DNA of 64,000 nucleotides, taken from Micropterix aruncella (Eukaryota; Arthropoda; Insecta; Lepidoptera; Micropterigidae). A model generated the notes under the pieces. It saw only the letters and a list, made by a program, of their open reading frames with translations. It was not told the DNA's origin and did not search any database. Both the position numbers and the translations under genes were made by a program. Shown one piece after another: positions 43,597-53,806 of this stretch (position 1 is the first letter of the stretch; each line of letters starts with the position of its first letter). The stretch covers positions 9,461,597 to 9,525,596 of the forward strand of contig OX155957.1 in the NCBI GenBank assembly GCA_944548615.1. Reading direction: 5' to 3'.

Positions 43597-44202
43597 ATAT
43601 TTCTATAGTTATAAATAGGATAGAAAACGAATTTACCGCGTGAAGTTTGTAGGACCCGACGTTTGTAGGACCAAAACGTTCAGCGAGAAAAATCGGCGAT
43701 CTGCGAACATATATTGGATAGCGGAAGTAACCACTGGATGCAGTTTCAAAATCCCATTGTTCTATCCAAGGAACAATTCTACTTTCCTCGCATGATCCGG
43801 GAAGCCATTGAAATAAGAAGAACTCCGAACTGCAATAGAGACGACGGCTACAAACTCTCTTCTACGTGGAACCCTCTTCTTAAAATGTTCCCGCCGCCGA
43901 ACGCCTAACGCAAAGACGTAAAACAGGATACAGTGAGTGTTGTGTGCAAGACGGATTTTCAAAATTCCCGCGCTCCGAGCCCGGCCCCCCACCACCGTTA
44001 TAACCTACGCAGTGGCGGCAGCGGTTTGCGGCCTACCCGCAAAACAACGGACTGACAGCTCTTCAGTCTACCCTAGACAACGGCGGCTGCAACGTCACCG
44101 AAACGTCGGGTCCTACAAACTTCACGCGGTAAATTCGTTTTCTATCCTATTTATAATGTCAAACAACCGCGATAGTCTTCGATTTTATATTTCTATAGTT
44201 AT
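43597..44202 (+). mobile_element. Penelope-like insertion P3 with 16-bp TSD
   Basis: ATATTTCTATAGTTAT at 43597-43612 and 44187-44202 bounds 574 bp. The left arm (about 43613-43676, AAATAGGATAGAAAACGAAT onward) is the inverse of the right terminus. The coding remnant and 3' region lie between. The right end extends further (TGTCAAACAACCGCGATAG) than the left. Confidence 0.8.
43675..43908 (+). pseudogene. Penelope-like C-terminal (GIY-YIG region) fragment
   Basis: Open frame NVQREKSAICEHILDSGSN, NPIVLSKEQFYFPRMIREA, IEIRRTPNCNRDDGYKLSST and WNPLLKMFPPPNA, then a stop. It is the best preserved of the three copies, lacking the stop seen at 15178. The comparable minus-strand frame in P4 continues beyond this point toward an RYNLRSGG motif, so the stop here is probably a mutation. 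The N-terminal reverse transcriptase is absent. Confidence 0.65.
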
Positions 44203-44274
44203 TCCCCGTACAAGAGCTCCCGTTCAAGTTTGAACTAAATCCAGCAATGATTGCCGTTATTTTATTGCAATAAT

Positions 44275-44981
44275 GGGCCCGATTGCGTTTCTTTGTGAAC
44301 TAAAACTGAAATTAGTTCAAGCGAACGAGATAGAGCAATACGTTAGAGCGGAATATATTTTATTTTATTTATTTCTTTTATTTTCGGGAAACATACATTG
44401 CTTCATTAATTATTACTAATTATTCTAATACAGTGTTTCGCTGGTCGATTAATTGTTTCCTACATTATTTTCTTATACGGTAAATCAAAAGTTGCATTGC
44501 ACTAAATTAAATTAAATTAAATTACAATCGAACTATTGCAAGGATAGGAGAGGAGAGGGATGGGATATATGTAGGATAGGATATAGGTATTCAAATTATA
44601 CTCTTTGCTATTCTCATTTTCGCTCTGAGTGTTTTGAAACAATTTGTATACTCACTATATAATCACTTCCTAGACGCCTAGTGAGCTAAGGACAGCCTCG
44701 CTGAATTTAGGTTGATTTAAGTAAAAAATGTCGATATCTTCGAATCGACTGTTATATAAAACGAACGATCGTTGATAAAAGCTACCTGTCGAATTTATAT
44801 TAGTCCGAATAAATTTGAACATATATCGTGCGATCTTGGATTCAGATGCTTTATGTGGGTATAAGTTTTAATGAGAAAAAGTGACAACCGTTCGTTTCAC
44901 GTTCCGCTCGAGCGTATTGCCCTGTCTCGTTCACACGAACTAATTTCAGATTTTAGTTTACGAAGAAACGCAATCGAGCCC
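44275..44981. mobile_element. MITE M2, copy 3, with insertion
   Basis: Starts GGGCCCGATTGCGTTTCTTT and ends ACGCAATCGAGCCC. A roughly 395-bp insertion (about 44358-44752) separates GAGCGGAATAT from TATATAAAACGAACGATCG. Its left edge TTTTATTTATTTCTTTTATT suggests the A-rich tail of a minus-strand retroposon. Confidence 0.75.
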
Positions 44982-45189
44982 AATGGGCTTGATTGCGTTT
45001 CTTCGTGAACTAATATTGGAAAATAGTTCATGCGAACGAGACAGAGCAATATGTTGAATGTACGAATACGTTTGAATACATTTGGTGCGGTCTTAGATGC
45101 GCTCTAAGGGTTTGTACACAAAACTGCGATGCGATGTCGCATCGTAAAGATCTGAGAGGTCGCGCGACGCATCGCAAGAACTTGCTAAT

Positions 45190-45985
45190 TTACATTACAT
45201 TTTCGTCATGTCCAATTGACGGCTAAAGACCGCTCTTGGACGTGTCAAAATAATTGGGTTATGTGGTAAGTTTCGTTACTACTCTTTACTGAACATACAT
45301 AGTTAGTCAAGAATTAACTACTAGATTGTCAAACTATAAATATAAATAATCAAAATAGAAGCTTAATATTTGAAGCAGTTAGTGATTCGAAAAGATACGT
45401 AGTAAAATTATTTATCGTAATATTCAAATTGTCAGTAAAATGTTAAATAATCAAATTAAATCTACGTTATGCATTTTAAACTAAAAGTACAGATATAAGA
45501 CCACATAAAATAATCAGACAATAAGGCTCTACTTTTTTAAGTAATTTAAATGGGCACAATATTTGAAAAATCATGGCCCTCAAATTCGGCCAAATTATAG
45601 AAAGGGTGACCTATCAGCATCTCCTTGATGTTTTTTTAAAAATTTTATGTCTTCCAGCTGTTTAAATTTTGTAGGGAGTAGATTATAGAATTTAATGCTA
45701 AGGTACAAGTAGCTTTTCTGTACTTTTGCCAGTCGTATTCAGTGTACGCATAAAAGGGAGCTACCGCGGGTATGATGCGATTGAATGTCTGCATTAATTG
45801 GTGTTTCTGTTAGGTGCTGTCTAGCATACATTAAACATTGGTATATGAACGCCGAATACATAGTCATTACCCTTGCCTTGATGAAATATTCTTTGCATGA
45901 GGTCCTAGTCGTTACCTGATACATTGTTTCGCAGTATCTTCTTCCTCTATCTTCTTAGCAATAACAGAAGTGAGCACTTCTTTTT
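45190..45985 (-). mobile_element. Jockey-like LINE, 3' portion
   Basis: On the minus strand: coding remnant, 3' UTR, and an end containing TTAGCCGTCAATTGGACATG and GTAATGTAAAT. The same end occurs at 50108-50182 with a (TAATG)n tail. Confidence 0.68.
45595..45960 (-). pseudogene. Jockey-like LINE ORF2 C-terminus
   Basis: The frame reads CKEYFIKARVMTMYSAFIYQ, CLMYARQHLTE and INADIQSHHTRGSSLL. One in-frame TGA at 45739-45741 follows, then in the same frame LAKVQKSYLYLSIKFYNLLP and TKFKQLEDIKFLKKH to a stop near 45595. The His-x-Thr-Arg, Tyr-Leu-x-x-x-x-Phe-Tyr-Asn-x-Leu-Pro and Phe-Lys blocks match Jockey-group proteins. A single stop in over 110 codons suggests modest age. Confidence 0.68.
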
Positions 45986-46371
45986 ACGATCCATGTCACC
46001 ACCTAGTTTAGAAAATACTTTCAGTACGGTTGACGGTCGTCGAAGGAATGGTCACCCGAATCGTGGAAGGTAGATGCCTTGCCGCACAAAATCACATCGA
46101 AGCAATTCGTGTCGCAGTTTTCTGCGTTGCGAATTCGCATCGCGCCGATTCGCAGTTTTGAGTACAAAACCTAACGTATTCGCAAATGCTACTTCTCACA
46201 AACCCTATCTCGTTCACATGAACTTATTTCCGATAATAGTTCAGAAAGAAATGCAATCTAGCCCAATATGATTTATTTATGTTACTGAGGTTAAATAAAT
46301 AAAAAACAGAGGGTATCAGTATCTGATTTTGCAAAAAAAAAAAATCCTTAGAATCTTGGGACAACTTAATA

Positions 46372-46917
46372 TACATTATCGTTATATAAAATCGAAGACT
46401 ATCGCGGTTGTTTGACATTATAAATAGGATAGAAAACGAATTTACCGCGTGAAATTTGTAGGACCCGACGTTTCGGTGACGTTGCAGCCGCCGTTGTCTA
46501 GGGTAGACTGAAGAGCTGTCAGTCCGTTGTTTTGCGGGTAGGCCGCAAACCGCTGCCGCCACTGCGTAGGTTATAACGGTGGTGGGGGGCCGGGCTCGGA
46601 GCGCGGGAATTTTTAAAATCCGTCTTGCACACAACACTCACTGTATCCTGTTTTACGTCTTTGCGTTCGGCGTTCGGCGGCGGGAACATTTTAAGAAGAG
46701 GGTTCCACGTAGAAGAGAGTTTGTTGAGCCCGGCCCCCCACCACCGTTATAACCTACGCAGTGGCGGCAGCGGTTTGCGGCCTACCCGCAAAACAACGGA
46801 CTGACAGCTCTTCAGTCTACCCTAGACAACGGCGGCTGCAACGTCACCGAAACGTCGGGTCCTACAAATTTCACGCGGTAAATTCGTTTTCTATCCTATT
46901 TATTACATTATCGTTAT
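46372..46917. mobile_element. Penelope-like insertion P4, inverted pair with 14-bp TSD
   Basis: TACATTATCGTTAT at 46372-46385 and 46904-46917 bounds 518 bp. 46386-46723 is a minus-strand 3' segment with coding (KLSSTWNPLLKMFPP, ending toward HHRYNLRSGGSG on the minus strand). 46724-46903 is a plus-strand 3' segment. The two meet at about 46723 with both 3' ends outward. Confidence 0.82.
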
Positions 46918-47420
46918 TTCGACCTCAGTATATTAGTGTGGCTATATGTATAAAAAATATGAATAAAGTACTAAATAAAGAAATAAATAAATTAGGTTGG
47001 TACTCTTCGTATATAATTTAACTACATGATATAAATATGCCCCCCCCCCTCTCTACTGAATTTCCAAAGTTCCGCATTGTTAATTTTTTTCACACACTCA
47101 GATTACGCGGAAGAGCAATAATAAATTATTATTGTCATAATACGTAACTCCGCATTTTTACGGGCAGTATGTAATGTAATGATTTAATGAGTTTAATCGA
47201 CACTTATTTTTATTGTAAACGGAAAAAGTAAAAGGAAATGGTACAAATCACACGTCAATTGGCCTGATTTTTATAGAAACATTGAGTTATGTAATTTAGG
47301 TAGGTAGGGTAAACCGGGGCAATGGAAAGAAGAAGACTATTGAAACAGTAGACAATTAGGAATCTACTTAACATTTATCTCCGAGATCGCCCGTTACGCA
47401 TAGGTGTTGACATTGATAAT
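46918..47420. other. Intergenic, nothing identified
   Basis: A C-run at about 47040 and AT-rich sequence. No gene. Confidence 0.4.
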
Positions 47421-47719
47421 GGCCCGATTGCGTTTCTTCGTGAAGTAAACGCGAACGAGATAGAGCAATACGTTAGAGCGGAATATAAAACCAACAGTCT
47501 TCTATAAAAACTACCTGTCCAACTTTTAAACTCATCCGAATAAATTTGAACACATTTCGTGCGGTCTTAGATACAGATGCTTTATCTACCCTCAGGTGGG
47601 TAGTTTTATTGCAAAAAAGTGACAGCCGTTCATTTCACATTCCGCTCTAGTGTATTGCCCTGTCTCGTTCGCATGAACTAATTTCCGATTTTAGTTCACG
47701 AAGAAACGCAATCGAGCCC
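47421..47719. mobile_element. MITE M2, copy 5
   Basis: Starts GGCCCGATTGCGTTTCTTCG, ends AAACGCAATCGAGCCC. The flanks GATAAT and ATTATA mirror each other. It is 299 bp long and uninterrupted. Confidence 0.8.
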
Positions 47720-48100
47720 ATTATATGCTATTAGATCGCGCAACGCTAGAGAACGAATTGGCAACCTCTCTGTGCCAGCAAAATGCAGGTGGCACGGATA
47801 GCATTGACGGCCTAACTAATATCAATTTATTTTGCCATCTATAATAACATTGACAATGAATGTTTTTTATAAAAAAATTAACCAATGATAACAATACTAT
47901 TAGCGAGTGAGACTAATAAATGAATGTTAAACATTCTTAGTTAATAACGTTAATTTAATAAATAATAATTACAATTTAATAATGTTAAATTATTAATGTT
48001 AACTTAATAATTCCTAACTAATAATGTTAAACAATACCGTCGGCGACGAGCGCGGATAATGAGAAGGCAACGCATTTAACACATTCGGTTCAATCGTTTA
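47720..48100. other. AT-rich interval, nothing identified
   Basis: Contains many TTAATAAT-type repeats between 47930 and 48030. No gene. Confidence 0.4.
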
Positions 48101-48420
48101 CGCAAATATAATGACCGACGAAAATTAATTTTGATTTCGGCCTAACAAGGCCCTACGTACCAAATTTCAAATCTATGAGTCCAATATTTCGAAATTGAAC
48201 TATGACTAGTGCTCCACCTGGTGGACCGATTTCGACCACCGCCTTTCAAATCTTGCCATGACCAAACGATTCCAGCATACCAAATTTCAGCTCAATCGGA
48301 TTAGGACACACAGGACAAGACACATAGACACAGACGTACTTCCATCTGGAAATATTCTTTATCGTTCCAGGGGGGCTTAACAAACATATTTCCTTCTTCA
48401 TCTCGAAAAAAAATGTATGC
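48101..48420 (+). repeat. Family V copy
   Basis: CCAGCATACCAAATTTCAGC, CTCAATCGGATTAGG and ACTTCCATCTGGAAAT match 35040-35170 and 62330-62450. No coding is retained. Confidence 0.55.
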
Positions 48421-48978
48421 GTTCGCAATACTTTCCCTCATCCTTATTTGATTGGCCGGGAGATTAAAAAATATCTAAAATATTTCCGTTGTCTCCAGAC
48501 TACCCTACTCGGTTTAGCCAGCGGCTTCGCATGCTTACATAAATGTTTGGATTTGGTTTCGATTTAGTTATTTTTAGTTTATTTTGATATGGTCATTTCA
48601 TCAGTTTATGTGTCGTAGCATCGAACGTAGATGTATTTGTTTTCCGTTTACGGTACATGAGCATTTGCAAGTGGAATAAGAATGAATGTCGCGACCCAAA
48701 TGTGAAATTGGGTATGCATATCACGAATGTGTTTGGACCGTCGTTACTGTTTATTCCCTTTTGTTGAAATTCCTATGCGGAACCATGTCACCCGCAATGA
48801 CTGTTGCGAAGATGTCACGTCACGGAGCAATGTCTGATATAATGAGGTTTGCTACATAAAATGTGGGCCAACCATCTTCCATTTTTTTGTTAGCACGTTG
48901 GCTACATGCCAATAGCATAATTTTCGTGTTTTGATTTAACAACGCGCCAAATCTAGGGGAAGGGAAAACAGGGCTACC
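48421..48978. other. Intergenic, nothing identified
   Basis: No gene recognised. Confidence 0.4.
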
Positions 48979-49511
48979 TGCCCTGGGCGGTAATGGGCCC
49001 TTGCTGAGTTGGCCACGAAGACCCACTTTGATCACGGTTGGTCACACTCACGGATCAACACCCATTCGTCGGCCTCCAGGCATGAAGTGCGAGCGCGGGT
49101 AGAACTCTGGCCCATGGGATAGTTTCCCTAGGAATCAACCATCTGACGCTCCTGGACGGTCTGCTCCTGGACGGCACCGTGCGACGTAAGCCAATCGATT
49201 GTGCATTCGCCGCTTCGTAAGGGAGAGGACCGCGCAAGCGACCTCGAACTCGTAACCAGTCGAGAGACCGGAGTAATCTGTTCGCAATTGGAAGTAAGGG
49301 CGTGAGTGTAAGCCCGCTGGGTAACATACCTGGTTATCTCGCGGATAAGGCGTTGGCCTCTTACGGGTATGTGGCGGAGCTTGACGGTGACTGTTTTGTC
49401 CAAGTCTTCTGCGTTTACTTCACGGGAGATAGAACGACTAATCGTTAAAACTTCCTGAGGTGACGGGTTCGCCCGTTGTAGTTGACAACTCTATTTGCCC
49501 TGGGCGGTAAT
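48979..49511 (-). mobile_element. Family Z insertion with 16-bp TSD
   Basis: TGCCCTGGGCGGTAAT occurs at 48979-48994 and 49496-49511, bounding a 501-bp Z copy (48995-49495). This gives the family its ends: GGGCCCTTGCTGAG on one side, and, read in the other direction, AATAGAGTTGTCAACTAC. The TSD length fits a retroposon, but there is no A-rich tail and no tRNA-like head. ORFs of 90-91 codons on the minus strand are not conserved between Z copies. Confidence 0.78.
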
Positions 49512-50107
49512 TTAAGGGGGCTCCAAATTCATGTGTTTCATAACCTTGCCTCACTAAAGCGCCTAGCATCCAGGTCGCGTCGTATTATCGATTGTTGATT
49601 TGATTTTGGAAGGCATCCTAAGTTGATTTTTCAACGCTTATTCAGTGTGCGTAATGTATCACGAAATTCACGTCGCGCCTAGATAAATTTCTCCCTTCAC
49701 AGAAAGGGACGGGTTTACACGAGCGAAGCCGAATATACCCGGACATCCGAAGATCAAGCGACGTTTGTTATTTATGTGGCTGATTGTGCGTGTAATTAGC
49801 GTTGTTTGTTTTGTTAACAACTTCTCTATCAAACGTATCACTATAAATATTATTTGATGTGGTAATAGATTCTACCCCGGAAAAAAAAGCTTGATGTGTA
49901 AAAAGCTGCTGCAAGATTTTTAAAATTTACTCGGACGTACGAGTTGAAGGTGTGTACACAGTTTGGCTTGTGCGTTTTCTACAAACACTACTAACTTTTA
50001 GTAGGTTCCAAAGTTTCTTAGATACTGTATATTTTTAAAAATTAATATATGTATGTAAAGTAAAGATTAAAGTAGTAATGACACTTACTACTTAAAACAG
50101 AAATATT
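49512..50107. other. Intergenic, nothing identified
   Basis: No gene recognised. AT-rich toward 50100. Confidence 0.4.
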
Positions 50108-50182
50108 TTGACACGTCCAAGAGCGGTTTTTAGCCACCAATTGGACACGACGTAAATGTAATGTAATGTAATGTAATGTAAT
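50108..50182 (+). repeat. Jockey-like LINE 3' end with (TAATG)n tail
   Basis: TTGACACGTCCAAGAGCGG, ACCAATTGGACACGACG, then tandem TAATG at about 50157-50182. This is the inverse of 45190-45252. Confidence 0.75.
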
Positions 50183-50244
50183 ACACTGGTTGAATGTATT
50201 CTATATTAATGTCACACATAAGGAAAAACTATTTATTGCGACAT

Positions 50245-50340
50245 TATTTTTCCATTCATTGCGATTTATTATCATTCATCCATTCATTGCGATTATCATA
50301 TTATCATACATCCATTCGTTGCGATTTATTAATATTTATT
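50245..50340. repeat. Three-unit minisatellite, about 30 bp per unit
   Basis: Three units each start TCCATTCATTGCGAT or TCCATTCGTTGCGAT and continue with TTATTAT-like sequence. ORFs across it are chance. Confidence 0.7.
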
Positions 50341-50460
50341 ATTTTTCTATTTATTACGATATTATATTATTATTATTCAATTTGATTATTTCACTGGTTT
50401 TTTTCCATCCTTAATGATTATTTACCTTTTGTTACATGTTATTAAAATTCCTTTACCACC

Positions 50461-50850
50461 TATTTTATTATGCAGTTTAGGATGGCTTTGTTTTAGATAT
50501 TATTCGTAGACTGACATTAAAAGACGCATTTACATTTAGATGACTTAGTTTTTAGATTAATATATAACTTGTACCTACAGTGTTTATTATTACAAATTAT
50601 TTTTAATGTTATTTGATGCCTAGCATCTTTTTAAAATTAAATAGTCTAAAGTATGCACAAGCCACCGTTAACTTGGTACGCTTGCCTTAGTACGGGCCTA
50701 GGCCTAGTTAGGCGTCTTTGATTTGAAAAAAAAATGTTGTCTGAGGTGCTTTATATTTTGCTACTATTTACAATTAAGCCTCTAGAGTTAATGTTACAAT
50801 GTACTGCAGATAAAAAATGCTATTCTTTAAATACATAAAATAAAAAAGGT
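50461..50850 (+). repeat. Family Y LINE-like copy
   Basis: CAGTTTAGGATGGCTTTG, CGTAGACTGACATTAAAAG and CTTAGTACGGGCCTAGGCC are the inverse of 56985-57125 plus 57521-57670. Together the two copies bracket the LOA element in opposite orientations. Confidence 0.7.
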
Positions 50851-51564
50851 ATCGAAGAGTGGAAATTTATTTTTGGATTTTTTAAGTGTAAGGGTCATAA
50901 AAATCCCACGCAGTATATTTGTTTTGTGTGTCATATGCTGAATGGCAGGGGCTCAAATTTCGTTTTTGCCCCGACTCGGACAAATCGTAGATCCGGAACT
51001 GTTTAACAATATTTGTGAATACGTATCTTCATCTTCTTAGATAATGCTTAAAGAATGAAGAACTCCCTAACACTCGTGCAGCCAAGACCGGGCCATTCAA
51101 ATGCTAGCAACAATCAGTTTCAGAGTTTTACCACTAACTGTATTTTATCGTGTTGGAAAAGTAGCATCAATCTGGTGTAAATTATTTTTTAATTTAATTA
51201 TGCAAACCAAGCAGCACGTTGTTTGATAAAAAGCATTGGCAATATTAGGCTTGGATAAAATTTAATATTTTAACAATGTATCACGTACAGGTATAAAAAC
51301 TATTGCAAAAAAAAGTATTTTTAAAAAACGTAAATCAATTAAAAATACGTTTTTTGTCATGTCGTTTTTGAGATATAACAACAGTAGTGCTTCAACATGG
51401 AGTAGTCCCATTTTATCTCGTTCTAACGTGGATTTCTTCATTATTTTCGGGCATGTTTTTTTTTAAAACTTTTATTTTTACATATTTGATTGTAGCTGTA
51501 GCCTAGCTATATTTTTAAGATTCATGGTTCTAATAAAATATGATAGATGACGGGGTTTTTAATG
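50851..51564. other. Intergenic, nothing identified
   Basis: No gene recognised. Leads into repeat R. Confidence 0.4.
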
Positions 51565-51682
51565 CATCGTTTAATTATTTTCAAATAAATGACATAATAT
51601 AGGTAAATATAAATAATGTATCTAGAATTATGATTGTATTAGCTATACTCGGGTCTATCTGTTATTTTTGTACACTGTTATT
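51565..51682 (+). repeat. Repeat R, 5' flank of the LOA element
   Basis: Matches 23880-24012 through TTAGCTATACTCGGG and GTACACTGTTATTTT. AT-rich up to the sharp change to GC-rich sequence at about 51685. Confidence 0.6.
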
Positions 51683-51692
51683 TTATCCGGCC

Positions 51693-52019
51693 CGGCGGCT
51701 GAGCACCAACCGGGCGCGTCTCCAGGTGGCGGATAGGAGAACGCCCGAAGGGACCCCGGCTCGAGGGATGATACCCGAGGCCGGGTGCTCTTCGGGTAGT
51801 GGTGGCTAATACACTGTGTGTGGAAGGCCCCACCGCGGACCAACTCTCCAAGCCGAGGTGTAAGCTACCGTGCTAATGGCTGCATGGCGCAGGGAGTGTT
51901 GCGTCTCTTACGGTGCCTCCCGGATACCGGGCGTCCTCCGGGTAGTATAAGCCAAGCCCCGGTCATACGCGGCTCTGTCCGGGTGATATCGCACTACCGC
52001 GGAACTCGTGGGAACAAAA
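51693..52019 (+). promoter_or_regulatory. LOA element 5' UTR, presumed internal promoter
   Basis: GC-rich leader (GGCGGCTGAGCACCAACCGG, later ACCGGGCGTCCTCCGGG) with no long frame in the ORF1 phase. Non-LTR elements of this kind carry their promoter here. No specific promoter motif is identified, so the function is inferred from position. Confidence 0.45.
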
Positions 52020-52967
52020 ATGGATCAAATTAACAGTACACCACCAAAAATAAACTTAATTGAAGCACTCCAGGGGGTGGCTTTGTCTCAAAGCGAACCA
52101 CAGGAGGCACCCAACGCGGGGGCGGGCCCATCAAAAAGCCCACCCAAAACCCGCATTAGATATAACGGCGCCGCAAGGCGTCGCTACAAAAAACTGATGA
52201 GAGAGGGGCTAACTGCTAACCCCCGAGCCTCCAGTGCTAAGTCTAAGCCGGAGGACGGGACTGCAGAGGCCCCTGGGGCTCCTAAACGCCCCAGACAAGG
52301 GCCAAACACCCCAAGCCCCTCCCATCAGGCGACAGGGAAAAGACCGAAAGTCTCCGACCAAGGTTCTTACGCCCAGGCCACAAAAGGACTCCTCAGGCTA
52401 GCCCTCATAATAAGGGGCTACCCTGACAAAAAACTTGAAGCCGGCGACATAGAAGCCATCCGGGACAAGATTGTGGACGCCATCATGGAAATTCCTGTTG
52501 GCACTAAAACACCATCCTTTACCGGCAGCTGGGAGAGGGACGGTGCAATCGTCTTCTCGTGCGCAGATGAGGAGACGGGGAACTGGCTCAGAAGCCTTTC
52601 CACGGACTTACTCGTCCAAGGTGAATCCGTGTGTGTGCTGCCGGTCGATGAGCTGCCCAAACGCCATCGAGTGGTGGTCCACGTGGAGGAGCCCAAGTAC
52701 ACTGTCGAGAAAGTACTTCTACTCCTCGACAGGCAAAACCCAGGTCTGAAGACCGATGGGTGGGCCGTCGCTAGGGGGAGCACGAAGAAGGATGCCTCGA
52801 GCGTCCACTTCGCCTGTCTGGTGAGCGACTCCTCATTGGCCACTCTCAGGGCCTGCAACTTCCGACCCTACTGTGGGCTAGCACGGGCATCCGTAAGGCT
52901 GCTCGATAATAAGCCTAGGAAGGAGTCGGACGCAGTGGAGGGAACGGAAGGAGGTACAGCAAAATGA
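52020..52967 (+). CDS. LOA element ORF1 (gag-like, DUF4780-like)
   Basis: A 315-residue ORF from the ATG at 52020. The in-frame GTG at 52008 is not needed. The first 120 residues are rich in Pro, Lys, Arg and Ser, with a basic stretch NGAARRRYKKLMREGL and a likely nuclear signal GKRPKVSD. The second half (about 125-300) holds RLALIIRGYPDKKLEAGDI, then FTGSWERDGAIVFSCADE and VLPVDELPKRHRVVVHV, which resemble the insect DUF4780 domain. No CCHC zinc knuckle is present, unlike many ORF1 proteins. It is expected to bind element RNA and make ribonucleoprotein particles. The reading frame is intact. It ends in an ATGA overlap with ORF2. Confidence 0.8.
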   Translation: MDQINSTPPKINLIEALQGVALSQSEPQEAPNAGAGPSKSPPKTRIRYNGAARRRYKKLMREGLTANPRASSAKSKPEDGTAEAPGAPKRPRQGPNTPSPSHQATGKRPKVSDQGSYAQATKGLLRLALIIRGYPDKKLEAGDIEAIRDKIVDAIMEIPVGTKTPSFTGSWERDGAIVFSCADEETGNWLRSLSTDLLVQGESVCVLPVDELPKRHRVVVHVEEPKYTVEKVLLLLDRQNPGLKTDGWAVARGSTKKDASSVHFACLVSDSSLATLRACNFRPYCGLARASVRLLDNKPRKESDAVEGTEGGTAK

Positions 52968-53806
52968 ACCACCTAAAAGTCCCCATAATCCAGATCAACT
53001 TGCACCACAGCAAAAGCGCCTCGGCGATATTAACCAGGAGCATGGCTGTGGCGCAGACAAGTATAGCACTAATCCAAGAACCTTGGATTGTTAGGGATAC
53101 TATAAGTGGATTAGGAGGTTGCGGAACCATTCATAAGGCCCAACCGACTCGGAAACTCAGGACCTGCGTGGTCACTAAGGGCGTCACAGCCACTTTTCTG
53201 CCACAACTCAGCGGCGATGACCTAACGGTCGTTTTAACAAAAATCAACTTGACAGGAGACAGAACGGTGGATCTACTCATTGGGTCAGCATACATGCCTT
53301 ATGACTCCACTGACCTGCCACCGCAAGAAGATATAACCAACCTAGTGACATATGCGAAACAACGCGGGCTCCAACTCCTTCTGGGTTGCGATGCGAACTC
53401 CCACCACGTGTGCTGGGGTAGTTCCAACATAAACCCGAGGGGGGTAAGCCTGCATGACTTTATCCTAGGCAATGAACTCACCATCCTCAACAGAGGAACA
53501 GAACCTACCTTCATAGACTCAAGAAGACAGGAGGTACTGGACATCACGATCTGCACAAAAGAAGTGGCCGACCTGGTTCAAGACTGGAGGGTCTCAGATG
53601 AACCCTCAGGCTCGGACCATAGGCAGATCCATCTAACGCTTCGGCACTCATTGGAAATTCAGTGGGCTCGCAACCCTAGAAATACCAACTGGGAAGGATT
53701 CGATAGGGACCTGGCTATCAAGCTCACCACGGTTCCGAATCGATTCCACAACAAAGAGCAACTAGAAACAGCTGCCGTTGCAACTAGAAACAGCTGCACT
53801 GTCTAA
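52964..53806 (+). pseudogene. LOA element ORF2, part 1: AP-type endonuclease
   Basis: The ATG at 52964 overlaps the ORF1 stop by ATGA. Residues 1-230 form an exonuclease-endonuclease-phosphatase domain: IIQINLHHSKS (Asn12), LIQEPWI (Glu39), GSAYMP, LLGCDANSHHVCWGS (Asp-x-Asn), LDITICT and SGSDHRQI (Ser-Asp-His). All expected catalytic motifs are present. This enzyme nicks target DNA for target-primed reverse transcription. The frame runs out at 53806 because a 22-bp tandem duplication (copies begin at 53759 and 53781, sharing CAACTAGAAACAGCTGC) shifts it. The rest of the protein follows in the next frame. Confidence 0.88.

Larger units (their letters stand above)
45105..46174. mobile_element. 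Harbinger-like element with TAA TSD, carrying a LINE
   Basis: The left end GGGTTTGTACACAAAACTGC and the inverse of the right end, GGTTTTGTACTCAAAACTGC, are flanked by TAA (45105-45107, 46172-46174). A 3-bp TAA target and GGG-start termini fit PIF/Harbinger MITEs. Arms continue with GCGATGCGATGTCGCATCG-like repeats. The LINE at about 45190-45985 lies inside. Confidence 0.68.
44985..46264. mobile_element. MITE M2, copy 4, carrying nested elements
   Basis: Starts GGGCTTGATTGCGTTTCTTC three bases after copy 3 and ends with the degraded GCAATCTAGCCC. Its middle is replaced by the Harbinger-like element at 45108-46171. Confidence 0.7.

Noticed and set aside
45105..46174. Region as one large autonomous Harbinger element
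   Set aside because: No transposase or Myb-like ORF is present. The internal coding is a Jockey-like LINE in minus orientation.
52418..52858. 146-codon minus ORF
   Set aside because: It is a shadow of the LOA ORF1 on the opposite strand, which has clear domain support.
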